NCBI RefSeq assembly: GCF_000149955.1
Contig: NC_030988.1
Location: 5,243,710-5,307,709, forward strand
Source of the DNA: Fusarium oxysporum f. sp. lycopersici 4287
Taxonomy: Eukaryota; Ascomycota; Sordariomycetes; Hypocreales; Nectriaceae
Reading direction: 5' to 3'
Length of the DNA: 64,000 nt
Shown here: one piece after another, positions 52,665 through 63,706 of the stretch
Numbering within the stretch: position 1 is the stretch's first letter
How the letters are laid out: each line of letters begins with the position of its first letter
Notes under the pieces: generated by a model
What the model was told of the DNA's origin: nothing
What the model saw: only the letters and a program-made list of their open reading frames with translations
Database searches by the model: none
Translations under genes and position numbers: made by a program

Positions 52665-53698
52665 GTGTCGCACTGAGCGTGCTTAAAGGGTTAAAGCGAT
52701 TGTGATGAGCAGCAGCAAAATGTGTTGATTGTTCTTTTTTGTTGTCTCTCGTGCGGGGTATTCCATTCCGCAGAGTTACTTGGAGCATACAGCTAGATTA
52801 CTAACGCAGTCGATTCATAAGGCCGTGAAGATCATGCCTACCCTGCGACATGATGCTTCTTAACCACTAATCTGGCGTGAACTGGTGGCTTGGATAGCCC
52901 TCGCCAACTTGGTAGTGTTGAAGCAAAAACATGGTTGAATGTGTTGTTGTTAGTTCTAAGTTACATGTGCCTGAGAGGAGCACAGCTCCTTAAATAGTAT
53001 CCACATCCCAGCCACCAGTAGGTCGGGCCACCTTAGTCACACTGTCTCAACAGGTAGTACAACCTCAACCCATTGATATACTTGTTACAAAGACGAAAAC
53101 ATCCTCCTTTGAAGCTGAGGTCAGCGCTGACCTCAATTCAAGTATCAAGTCAAGTATTTCAAGTAAGTCAAGAAAGTCGATGACCCAGTTTATTTCAAGT
53201 AAGCAAGTTCATACTGGTAAGCAAGACAAGCCTTTTAAAGGTAGAATATCCCGCCCACTTGCATCTTCCTAAAGGACTTGATCTCGGACTATTCAAAACT
53301 TATTAATGGTGTCGCGACACTAGTGACAGTCTATTGACTGGAGATAGTGTTCTTTGTTATCTTGTTGGCACCCTGAAGTTAGAGTTAGTGGCTTGCATCT
53401 CCTTCCATAGCTAGGTATTGACAGGAGTGTCAGTTCTTCAAGAACCATCTCATAAAAATATCATGGCTCTAACATGAGTTCAGCGTAATAGCACTCAATG
53501 CCTAATCTTTTTCATGTAGTACTTTAACCTTTGGGTCACGATAGCAAGTTCATGTAATCTCGATAGTTTTCTTTTAATACCGGTACCTTACTTGCCCCAA
53601 TAAACTAAAGGTATCCCCTCCACACCAACGCCACGCTTAATAAAGCTGATATCCCTATATTACAACTTCAACCACCACTCACAACAAAGAAACCCCCA
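52665..53698. other. Intergenic, low-complexity tcaagta repeats
   Basis: No gene. Degenerate (tcaagta)n-type repeats at about 53135-53215. Confidence 0.5.
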
Positions 53699-55958
53699 TC
53701 AAAATGCAGACCGCATAACTTCTTCCCCCAAAGCCTCCTCAACCATAGCTAGTCTAGCTTGCCAGCCGGGTTCCATAAAACGAGACATAAACATCAATCG
53801 TTTCGCCGCCGTATCAATCCCTATCTTCTCTTTCATGACCTCGGCCTTCTCAGCGTCAAGCTGCCCAATCCTCTTGGTAACCAACGCAATCTTGCTGTCG
53901 GTGTTGAAAAGTCCAGCAGTACTCTTGTCAAGTTGGCTTTTGACTACGGTATATACCTCTCCATGTTCGAGAACCGTTCTTTTTCGTTTATCCAGGAACG
54001 TGCGAAGTTCGTTGTCCCCAGGATATTTGTTGTAGAGATCTTCCAGGTCCCTGAGCATCTTGTTCTCGGTTGTAATTGATTTCTCTACATCCTTGAGCGC
54101 GTCTTGGGCTTTTTCCTGGTCCTTTGCTTGCTCGTCCTTTGTAAGTCTGAGGCTTTGCTCAACGGCGGCGAGTCGGCGGTGTTCGTCGTTGATGGATGTT
54201 AAAAGTTCTTCGAAGCTCTTGATATGAGGTTCTAAGGCAGCCGAAGCGGCCTTCAAGCTTGCACTGAATTCGTCTCCGGTGGGCTGAAAGGAAGTTAGTT
54301 TATGATGACCGCATCGGATTCACTGTTTTTGCAAGTGTTGCCTACAAGAAGAGCGTTCCAATCCAATGACCCAGTCACCTGTGAACTTGGACATTGAATG
54401 TCAGCAGTCTTTTTTCTTTTGGTTGAAGGGGCTGTGAGTGATTCTGTAATGCTCGCCGCTGTCTGGTTGATGAAGCTGCTGCTGGATGTAAATGCTGTTG
54501 CTGGCGATGACGGAGCAGGGCGCTTGTTAGCCCCAGCAGGGGCGATGGGACGAGGTATCGATGGTTGATTGCCTCCTATGTGGGAGTATAGAGATGCTTC
54601 AGGAATCGCAATGGTAGACGCCGATGGCCGGTTATTCGGTTGTTGCTGAAAGCTCTGGGAGGTCTGAGAAGTAGTACTGGTACGACGAGACAGTGCTAGC
54701 TGCGAGCTTGCTTGTGCGCGAGGAGGCGAGGAGCTTTGAGAACTCGTAACGGGTATTGATGGCTGGCTACTTGATCGTTTGTCAGGCTGTCGCGCGCTCT
54801 GGGGTGTAGGTGGAGATGCTGCTGATTGTGCGCGAAGCTGTACAGAGCTCTGAGCTGCGGTTGCTGATCCCTGGCTGCCTGGTTGTTGCGGAGGGCGCAT
54901 AGTACCCTGTGGAGTTGTCGCAGAAAGAGACACAGGAGTCTGAGGATTGTCCGGAACAGATGACGCTGTTTGCTTGAGCGATTCCACACCAGATCGTTGA
55001 GCACCCTGGGCGATCTGAGAAGCAGAGGTGAGAGGCGCCGTCGTTTGGAAGCTTGGTGGTTCGAGTGGATGCGTCGAGTTTTGAAAAGCCTGTGGAGTTG
55101 TAGCAGCAGAAGACGCCGAAGCTTGTTCATCCGGTCCCCCTGGACGGCGAATAGAGCTCTGGGGGGTATCATGGACCAAGCGACATGGTGGTCGAAAGCT
55201 GCGCCGAAGGCGAGCGCTCGACTCGGCTGCGTGGGAGCCTGAGTTGGAGGCGATAGGACTGCCTCTGGATTGCCCATTGGTTTTGGCCGGCGCAGACCTA
55301 GGATTGACCGCCATGGTGTCCTCCATAGGCTCATCATCCGGAATATCACCCATGTCTCTGCTTCGCGACCAAAGGTTTCGTTCATGAGAGGCGCTCTCTT
55401 CCTCTTCGACATTCAAGTCGGGATCTTCTTTAGCCTCTTCTTCATCTTCATATTCGTATTCGATGAGATCTTGTTGAGAGCCTAACGCGATAATCTCATC
55501 AACCGGTTCATAGTTTGCCTTGGTTCCTTCACTGTCCGCAGTCTTATCCTCATCAACTTGATCATCCGCACGTCCATTCCATCGCCGTGTTTGTTTAGTA
55601 TCAATTCCCATCCTGCGCAACCACTCTCTCACCTTTGCATATCTGACTTACGAAGTCGCGGTCGATCTGAGCGCGGATGGCTAGTAGCGAAAACCTTCAA
55701 TCTACGGCGCAGCTCGTCGAGCTCCACGTTCTCAGCAGCCACTACCAGAGAGACCAACGCGGAAAGGCCCTCGATAAGTCGAATACCCCAAGTCTCAGGT
55801 ACAAAACCTTTGCAGAACTCAGTTGGCCACATGCCACATGCTTGATGAATGCGCTGCGCTGCGTGTAACGCTCGCTGGGTTGGATAACCTGGTGGTGATG
55901 AGGCGCCGTTCAGTGACGGCCTACCGCGTTTGCGCGCAGATGGAAGCTTAGGGGTCAT
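53699..55958 (-). CDS. Ser/Pro-rich protein with C-terminal coiled coil, function unknown
   Basis: Three segments: 55958-about 55630 (basic AT-hook-like start, ARKRGRPSL, then a helical domain), about 55632-54379 (acidic then Ser/Gln/Pro-rich, low complexity) and 54283-53699 (coiled coil of about 190 residues, AEKAEVMKEK). The intron at 54284-54378 (GTGACT...AACTAAC...TTTCAG) is frame-consistent. The join at 55629-55640 is not: the first frame ends KSDMQR-stop and the second begins at an overlapping GTGAGAGAG one base out of phase. There may be an intron I could not place or a one-nt deletion. It is probably a nuclear protein, based on the GRP motif and basic patches. Family not recognised. 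Confidence 0.6.
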
Positions 55959-56198
55959 GATTAGGAAATAAAAAATGAAAATTTAAAATAGAATCAGTTG
56001 TCAAGGTTGATGAGTCACCGTATGGAGTGGTTGAGGCTTGGACTGATAGGAATGAACAATAAAAAGGGTGGTGATTTTGATCTTAGTATATTAGGGCCTG
56101 CTCGCTTCCGGCCAGCCGGCTGCGATCATGCCCGCGGATCTTCGTTCTTCCTGGTGCCGACGCCGTCCCGCCCCCACCCCTGTCTGACTGACTGAATT
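55959..56198. other. Spacer, no gene
   Basis: Promoter side of the coiled-coil gene; ends in a (ctga)n tract at about 56181-56195 that is the tail of the LINE copy. Confidence 0.5.
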
Positions 56199-57230
56199 TA
56201 TTCCGCCTGGGAGGATACGCCTCATAGGGCCCACAACGTTAAATATCTTTACATTGTTTTTCGGACTTCTGGCCCTGAGGCCCTCAAACCTCACCAATCC
56301 CTACTCCTCGCCACATTGCCTCGCTTGTCCCTACGACAGGCCTGCTTGAAGGCCAAATTCTCCAAATGTTCAGCGTCCCATCGTCAGCGGCTGAAGCCTG
56401 GTCTATCTACCAGAGGCTGTGCTGTGTTAGTTCTTAATATCTTGCTTGCTTCGTTAGTATTTTTCTTCATGTCTGTGTAGCATCCAAACGGCCTATGCTT
56501 ATCGCAAACTTGATCGCTGCCTCGCACCGCTTCCAAGTTCGGGCTCCACCTGTGCCCGTCCTCTGCTGTCTTGCCTCCCAGGAAGAACGATAGATTGCCT
56601 ATCATTTCCCGGTCGACATCATTTCGCATGTGTTCTCGTTGCTCGTCCCACCGTGGGCATTGGAAGAGGAAATGGTCCACCGTTTCTTCTTCCTGCCCGC
56701 AGCCACATATGTCTGTTTCCAATGCGCCTATCCAGTGTAGATACCTATTGACACGTGCCATTCCCGTCCATAGTTGCACCAGGATGTCAGATTCGCGTCT
56801 CTTCAGGGCGTCATATGGTGTGCGCTTGCGTTTGCCGGGCAGCAGCTTGTCGAGCCGCTTTGAATAGCTGCCTATGCATTCTGGTAGCACCATACACCGT
56901 CTGCGCTGTGTCAGCAGTACACTCAGTTAGGTCGATCGAGTCTGATGCGGCGGTCTTGTTGCTTGACATCCGCTATCTGTTGCCCTTCGTGCTTCGGTCT
57001 TTGTTCTTGCTCCTAGTGTGAAAGAGGTATTTGTGAACAATACCTAAGGCATCGTAATAGTGTTTCCGCATTCTTCAAGTTGTTCGGCATGTTTATAGAT
57101 CTCCCGGATGTTGTCTTGCCCTGATTGCTGTTGGGGTTACGCGATCGCTTACAGTGAGGGCCGATTTCGTGTTCCAACAATGACATCTCGATGTCGGAGC
57201 CCATCAGGCATGCACTTAAGGAGTCATAGG
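56199..57230 (-). mobile_element. 5'-truncated, decayed LINE copy (RNase H to 3' UTR)
   Basis: On the minus strand it encodes part of the RNase H region of a Tad1-like ORF2 (QQSGQDNIREIYKHAEQLEE, about 57120-57060) with stops on both sides. An open stretch of 169 codons (56893-56384) follows, with GMARVNRYLHWIG, the terminal zinc motif CGCGQEEETVDHFLFQC and LSFFLGGKT, and then a 3' UTR. The family is related to, but distinct from, the full-length LINE at 43802. Confidence 0.78.
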
Positions 57231-57377
57231 CGGATGGTAAAGGTGGTGAAGCGAGCGAGGGATGCAGCTGCGCCTTGCGAGAAAATAATAGTACAAAACT
57301 TGTATGATCGATTGGTGCTGAAGCACGAGGTTGTAGGAGTATACGTAGCTAATAGCTAGACCTAAGAAACAGGGAAA
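57231..57377. other. Spacer between LINE copy and RING gene
   Basis: No gene; 3' flank of the RING protein gene. Confidence 0.5.
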
Positions 57378-57955
57378 CTATGAGGACATATGAGAACAGT
57401 TCAAAGCATGAGTGAGCACGTCCCGTCGTCTCGTTTGCTTCGTGCATCCACGAGGATAGTTTGGGCAAAATACAATAAGGTTGCCAAGCTGCTCGGCGAT
57501 ATCCTTTGAGAGCCGAATTCGATTTGCCCGGAATTTCTTCCTATCGATTGGGCACGTCTGGCTGATCTCATAGTGCCTCTGTAAGCATTCGAGGCAGAAG
57601 ATATGATTGCATGGTATTACAACCGGAGTCATAATAGTAAATATGCATATAGGGCATATCAAACAATCATCTACTGCACCAGCAAAGTCGAGAGCGCTAA
57701 AATCGACAATGCTATTAACCTGCAGTGGGGTCATCGAATGACATCGAGCCTCATATGTTGCTAGGTCTTCAACTGGCCAATCGATCCTAGTCCCAGGTGC
57801 TTCCTGTCGTTAGTTCTTGCTGATAAACAACCTCAGCCTCACTCACGGATCATCTGCCGTACTATGGCAGGCTCTCCAGCAGACCGAATTATGTCATCTA
57901 TAAGACGATACAGAGGTTGGTTGGCTCGTGAACGTGATACATTATTACGGGCCAT
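57378..57955 (-). CDS. RING-finger protein (probable E3 ubiquitin ligase)
   Basis: Exon 1 57955-57847 and exon 2 57799-57378; the 47-nt intron has donor GTGAGT and branch CTAAC, and uses the acceptor GGAAG rather than the nearer ACAG, because only the former keeps frame. Product 176 residues. The RING (about residues 85-130) reads CPIC...C-x-H-x2-C-x2-C...CPID, a C3HC3D type in which the last ligand is Asp, as in NRDP1/TRAF-type RINGs. Behind it is CPNYPRGC-x-H-like spacing suggesting the start of a TRAF-type zinc finger, and the protein then ends, shorter than typical TRAF-like ligases. Substrate unknown. Confidence 0.72.
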
Positions 57956-58193
57956 GTCGGGCTGGCCAACAGAGGTTGGCATTCCATTCGCAACTGGAAG
58001 CTAGCGGCGAGGTAAATCCTGAGGAAAAGCTGTATTGAATAAATCCTGGACCGTGCGACGACAAAAATGTGTCCCTCACCCTGATGTTATGATGTCACAA
58101 GTGACAACTTCTTATGCGCTAACTCAATTTGGAAGCTTGGCCGGGGCTTGAATGATCTACCCATAAGGGCCAAACAAGGAGTTTTAAAACTAC
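57956..58193. other. Intergenic, no gene
   Basis: Promoter side of the RING gene; short random ORFs only. Confidence 0.5.
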
Positions 58194-58408
58194 TGTTGGA
58201 TAACGCACAAATACGCCGGGTTGAGTGTCTCGAAGCGTGGAATAGAATGTCGTGATCTTGTTAATCGTGGACTTGATTGTTATCTTTTTCTTCTTCATTC
58301 GTTTATCAGGAAGGGGTTGGTTCAATTTCCGCTCCTTGTCTGGATTCAAGGATCATATTGTGCTAAAAAAAAAAGGGGTGGATCCCATTCCCAGCCTGTA
58401 ATCTAACA
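58194..58408 (+). repeat. Solo LTR family B, copy 2 (215 bp)
   Basis: Starts TGTTGGATAACG and ends AATCTAACA. Homologous to the reverse complement of 21905-22089 and to 58692-58870. The flanking pentamers actac and gctgc differ by two transitions, compatible with an old target duplication altered by G-to-A changes. Contains an A-run expansion (58366-58375). Confidence 0.68.
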
Positions 58409-58691
58409 GCTGCTATTAGGCAATACACAGGGCGTCGTTGTTTCCATTCAGCGCAGCTCACAGATCAAAACAAATCAATCAAATATGCCGACATCGTATT
58501 TCAATCAGTCAAATTTAAGATCCCGGACTTCAATAACATTTAGTATATTTAACACGTGATATGCGATCCAAGGCTTGATAAAGCTCTGTGTCATTCGTGA
58601 ACCTCTTATTCTCGAAACTGGTTTTTTCATCTCATATGGTGGCGAGATTCTGGACTGCGCAGATGGCTGGTAAGCGGATAAGGCTTTTAAT
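58409..58691. other. Spacer between two solo LTRs, no gene
   Basis: No coding potential; not clearly homologous to either LTR. Confidence 0.5.
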
Positions 58692-58870
58692 TGTTCGATA
58701 CGTAAGCGAATAAGATGTGGACCAGAATGTGGTGATGTTATTATTTGTCGACTTGATTCTCTGATCCGTCTGCCAGGGAGTGGTTGGTTCAATTCCCCCT
58801 TCTTTTGGAGATACAAGAATAATATTGCGATGAAGGAACATGGAGCCCATTCCCAGCTGCCTATTTAACA
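58692..58870 (+). repeat. Solo LTR family B, copy 3 (179 bp)
   Basis: Starts TGTTCGATACG and ends CTATTTAACA. Aligns over most of its length with copies 1 and 2 (shares ggaccagaatg, tcgacttgattct, aataatattgc and cccattcccagc). No matching flanking duplication (ttaat versus gatca), so this copy may result from ectopic recombination. Confidence 0.65.
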
Positions 58871-59075
58871 GATCATGCCTACCCTGCGGCAGATAGTCAA
58901 GGTGGTGAAGTGGGGCGTCACGGATTAATATTCGGGGCGCGGTTGGTTGCCATTCTGAACCACTGTTGTACTTTAAATTCTTGGCACGACGCTGTCTACC
59001 CCTCTTATGACGTTATTTTATCCCTTTGTCATTCTCCGCATGATTTCACGTCAGTGAATTTCTGCATACTCACAC

Positions 59076-61721
59076 ATGTCCTCCTCATCTTCACACCCGT
59101 TTATTAGCGACAACCAATCGCCTTTGAGCGGTTTCAAACTTCGTAAACTTCGACCAGCTCCAGGGCCGAGTTCTGGGGGGACTAGTTCTGACTCCAGTCA
59201 AGGACCATCGCTCCAACCTCGTCTCCTTCCCCGCGCCAATCTAACAAAAATCGCCTGCGAACCGTGTCGGAGACGAAAGGCCAAAGTACGTGCGAAGCTC
59301 AATACTTTTATATTTCTTGTGAGAAATCAGCCAGATTCAGCCCGCTAACCCGCTATCTCTCCCACGCAGTGTTGTGGCGAACGTCCAAAATGCAAAGCTT
59401 GTATCAACAAAGGTCTCGAGTGCCATTACCAGGCTTCCGATCAAGACCTGTTTGACCTAAAGCGCAAACACGATGAAATACAGGAAAGGGCCAACATTTA
59501 CGAACGGCTCTACGATCTTCTGATGAATCTACCAGAACAAGACTCGCATGCCATCCTCGGCAGACTTCGCGAAGGCACTGATGGTGTCACAACCATTCTG
59601 CAGGGGGATGACGGCGACCTTCTCCTACAAGTGGCATCGGCGTTAAAGACACGACCGTGCGAGGGACAAGACGTCGAAAACCTATCTGATTGGCTTCGTG
59701 GGGCGCTGCCCTCGGGTGGTGGTGGGTTGTCTGTCGTTGCCACGCTAGACAGCCATAACGCCAACCTCAGTGACGCTTCCGCCTCTAAGTCTGCAGGCGG
59801 TACTTCGGCAGCTGCATCTTGTCCCCTAAGCTTGGGACCTGGGAACGCCACGAGTAGTAATTCTGACCCGAAAGTAATGAGCTCTTCGGAAAATCGTCGA
59901 GGGCCGTCACACTCTGGGAATGCATCATGGGCCGAGGGCATGCAGGATGACATTATGCCTGCTGGACTACCCCGATCCCATGGGCTAGATCATGTTCCAT
60001 TTATTTTAAACCAACGAGAATGGGAGCATCATCCTTCGGCATGGACCGCCATTACCAACAACATCAACTTGATACTACATCTTCTTGCTTTGTACTTCTG
60101 CTGGGAGTATCCAGTATTCGCACCTCTTAGCAAAAAGCATTTCCTTCAAGATTTTCGCGATGGAAGACACAGATATTGCTCGCCCTTACTTGTTAATGCG
60201 TTGCTTGCCCTTGGCTGCCGCTTTTCCACCAATCTTATTACTAGGACTGATTCTGAAGACCCACAGTCGGCAGGCGACCACTTCTTTAAAGAGGCGCAGC
60301 GGCTCTTTGACCAAGAGACAGATCACCACTCCCTGACCACAATCCAAGCCTTGGGAATCATGTCGATTCGAGAAGCTAATCGTGGTCGAGGCTCAGAGAG
60401 TCGGTATTATGCGGGACAGAGCATACGGCTGGCTTTTGAGATGGGCCTGCATTGTACCCCCGATAGTGGAGATCAGGAGGAGCTTGCTGTTCAGTTGGCG
60501 ACTTTCTGGGGCGCATTTTCTCTAGATAAGTAAGAACGCTAAACAACAGAAGTAATAAGTAGCCATCAAGCTGACAAATGATATTTACCTAGTGCGTCTT
60601 CTCTGGTAACGGGTTCATTACCTAATTGTTCCTATACCCCGCACCTGCCATCTAAGCCTGCTGTTGTAAGAGATGTTGAGGCATCAGTCTGGGTTCCTTA
60701 CACAGATGATGGTAAGCTGCCGGCGTAAGAGACGATGTATTTCGATCAGTGTACTGACTCGACCTAGATGCGCCACTGCAGCTACAGTATGAGCAGCCAT
60801 CTAATGAGCGGTCGGTATATAAGTGCCTCTGCGAGCTAAGTGAACGGGTACACAAATCTCTATACCTTCTGCACTCACCTAGAAAGACCTTAACAGCACA
60901 GGGCCTACTGGGCATCTATACAGAGTACCTCGACTGGTACAACGGAGTGCCCAAAGTCCTGCGGCTCGGTCACAACTTTACTCCGGCAGTGCTGTTCGCC
61001 CAGTAAGAAAATCTATTTTATCAAAACGGCTTGAACTATTAACCATTGCTCTAGCATGTACTACCACTTTGCGACCCTATTGCTCTTTTGGCCCTTTGTC
61101 AACTTGCGTATTATCGAGTCTGAGGTATCACCGCGAGACGTCTGTTTACAGGCTGCAAATGCCATACAGGGCTTTCTCACATCCTACTCGCGGATATACC
61201 CACTGAAGTTGGCGCCGTCTTTCGTGCCATACTTCGCGCTGGCCTCATCCATTATCCACCTTGCTCTCATGGCCGGAACGGTACAGGCACACAAGTTAGG
61301 CACGGCAGCGAGGACTGACCTTCACCTCTCTGAGGCAGTGAAGCAGGGTATCGATGGACTTGCAGAAATGGCGCGTTACCATCACGTTGCCGAACAAGCC
61401 CTCCACCTTCTCCGCCATCTGGCTAAGGAGTGGAACACTGATGTCAATATTGAGATAGGCGCTGCTCTAGATCTAGAGGAGTACGAGAGGCTTGGCAGAT
61501 CATTCGGTGGTATTGTCAATTTCTTTGCGCCCACTATGGTTGCCCAGGTCTCTGTTCCCGACACCATTACGGATAAAGATGTTAGAGAAACAGCGCCGTG
61601 CCAACCCGGAAAGGCAGTAGAGAACTTGGAGGACCTGCTCTTTTTGCCATCCGCTATGCAGGGGCTTCCAATGCTCTCAAAGGACGAGGCACTAGCGGAG
61701 GCAGGCTTTGCCGTATTATGA
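59076..61721 (+). CDS. Zn2Cys6 transcription factor with fungal-specific regulatory domain
   Basis: Five exons: 59076-59285, 59370-60529, 60593-60711, 60768-61002 and 61055-61721; introns of 84, 62, 56 and 52 nt with GT..AG ends and CTGAC/CTAAC-like branch sites; every join keeps frame, 796 residues. The cluster straddles intron 1: CEPCRRRKAK|C, then a C-x6-C-x2-C-x6-C series completing CX2CX6CX6CX2CX6C. A coiled linker region follows (LKRKHDEIQERANIYERLYD). The middle-homology domain has SREAN/YAGQSIRLAFEMGLH and FWGAFSLDN, with SLVTGSLPN and YTDDD in the third exon and MYYHFATLLLF in the fifth. Overall it resembles the NIT4/NirA-type branch, but the target pathway is not established. Confidence 0.88.
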
Positions 61722-62477
61722 AAACCTGCTTATGCCTTGTCTGTTCCTGTGAGGTGAATGGCTTCGTCCCTACGCGTATGTGTTCTGGGTCACTAAAATG
61801 CGTATCACTGCATGCTGTGATGCCCATGGCCGATAAGCATCTGTAGAAGTTTGCTATGAATCCGACTTCGCTACGCTTGTCAATACCAGCGTAGTAGGCA
61901 TTTATATGACAGCCCCTATATTTTTCTTAAACATCAATATACTAATCGAACTGTAAAGGCACTTAATATAGTCTTCGCGAGACTGCTAGTAAGGGTTACC
62001 GATTATAAGCATAATGACTTTGTTGCTTATCTATAGTCCTACACTTTGGTACTTATGATCAGAGAATTGTCTTAATAGGTACGCTATTGTTGCCAGTTCC
62101 CCAGAGGACGAGTTCTGCTCCGTTCACATACCACGTGTGAAGTAGAAGCACTTAAGCTTTGTCCTTCTATGCGCCAAGGCAGGAATCCCAATGACTCTAC
62201 TAACTCCGACTACCATATTCCGTGCAAAACTTCTTACTGAGGTGCGTACTGCCTGTCTTATACCGGCTTGTATTATTCCCAAGCTATCCTGATTACTAAC
62301 TATAGTTTACACTTATTCTATACAAGGTACTAACATAAAAGGGTTATTTATTTCTAGCGACTCTATTAAAGCCTTATCAAGTTCTACTGCTACCTCATAA
62401 AATAGCGAGCGATTCTATCTTCTCGAATTTCGGATGCGAAACGTAGCATTTAGGGCTGGGTTTGTAGGGTGCGTAGA
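61722..62477. other. Intergenic, no gene seen
   Basis: AT-leaning 3' flank of the regulator gene followed by unstructured sequence. Confidence 0.45.
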
Positions 62478-62990
62478 TCAGTGGTTGCCCGCTCTGAGCC
62501 GCTCATATACACTGACGATGTATGCATGTGTTTCTGTTACACCTATTGCCGCCGTGAGGAACGTCCCGGTGGCTGGATTTGCCCGAATTATTTGAGCCCG
62601 ATTGATAGAGCTTGCTTTCAGTACTAGCAGGCATGCATTCCGACGTTTAAGGCGTAATCCATAAATGGGGTTACTGTGACTGTAAACAGCTGTCTTGCTA
62701 ATCCTGTAGTGACACAACTGAGCCTCTACAGCTCTATGGCTGCATTCAATGATTTAGTCGCTTTCCGTGCAATATTCTCCTTGCGCTTGAGGTCAGCATC
62801 CGTAATTACCCTGAAAACCTTAACCTGAGTCTTAGGTCGAACAAGTTGCCCCCTATCACGAAAGGTTCTGAGCCGGACTTGTATGCTTTCCGTGTGAAGC
62901 GTATCATAGCATTGTATCTTCACTCGAGGTGCATTACAGTAGTAGATCTGAGGCCTTGACCATCTGGAAGGCGGCAATGGGATTATCGTT
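62478..62990 (-). pseudogene. Decayed LINE reverse-transcriptase fragment
   Basis: Minus-strand frames carry degraded versions of the ORF2 thumb and following region: FRVITDADLKRKENIARKAT (near 62820-62740) corresponds to [21 protein letters not shown] of the full-length LINE. GTFLTAAIGVTETHAYI (near 62590-62520) corresponds to [17 protein letters not shown]. Several stops and frameshifts; both ends lost. Confidence 0.65.
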
Positions 62991-63706
62991 GGTCTGTATG
63001 TGGTTGAAAATCTCTCGTGCTTCCTCGATCGACTGTGAGTTTGTCATGCCGTATAATTCGTGTATTTTTCCAACAGAGTAATCAGTTCGTCATTGCGTCT
63101 TTCCATGACTGACATATCTTCGCTCTCATCGGCGCTGTAGACGCAAGCTGTGATTTCAATGCAGGGTTTGCACATAGGCCTTCCGCCATTGCACTGCACT
63201 TGCGTTAGGTTGCATGATTACTTGATTAAACCAATAAGTAAGTCAAATGAGGTCGTACTCTCGGCTTCTTCTTCTTCTTTCTATAGGATTCACAGGCCGC
63301 GCGAGTTCCCGCTCCCCTCGAGGGGCCTTGATCAGCCCTGAGATAAATGATTAAGACTAAGAGTTAGAGCCATTTTCCATTAAACTCAATCTTAGTGCAG
63401 GGTTACGAAGTAGTGGCTAGTATTTACTCGTTATTGAGAATCCTGAACTTGATTGTAGGGATGTTAAGGGTTTCCGCATACTGAGAATTATGTTATATTT
63501 GCATGTGATTCTGATTCGATATCGTCCAGCGGTGAAATAATGCCGCTCTCTAAGTCATAATGGTGTTTTGTGTAGGAGAAGGAGTCCAGGCTAGACAGCT
63601 GATATTTAACAAAGCCTTCGCGACAGGAATACTTTCATTGCTGGATTTCAAGTTTAACCTAACCTAGACCCTGAACCTGTAACATTTTCCTTTCGCAATC
63701 ATTTAG
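62991..63706. other. Intergenic or upstream exon region of the NACHT gene
   Basis: No confident exon. A pyrimidine-rich stretch ending ...atcatttag at 63698-63706 is a likely splice acceptor for the ORF that follows. Confidence 0.4.

Noticed and set aside
58745..58800. Possible tRNA-derived SINE (ggttcaattcc resembles a B box)
   Set aside because: The string lies inside a TG...CA sequence that recurs three times, once with a perfect 5-bp duplication; the solo LTR explanation is stronger, and no A box is placed correctly.
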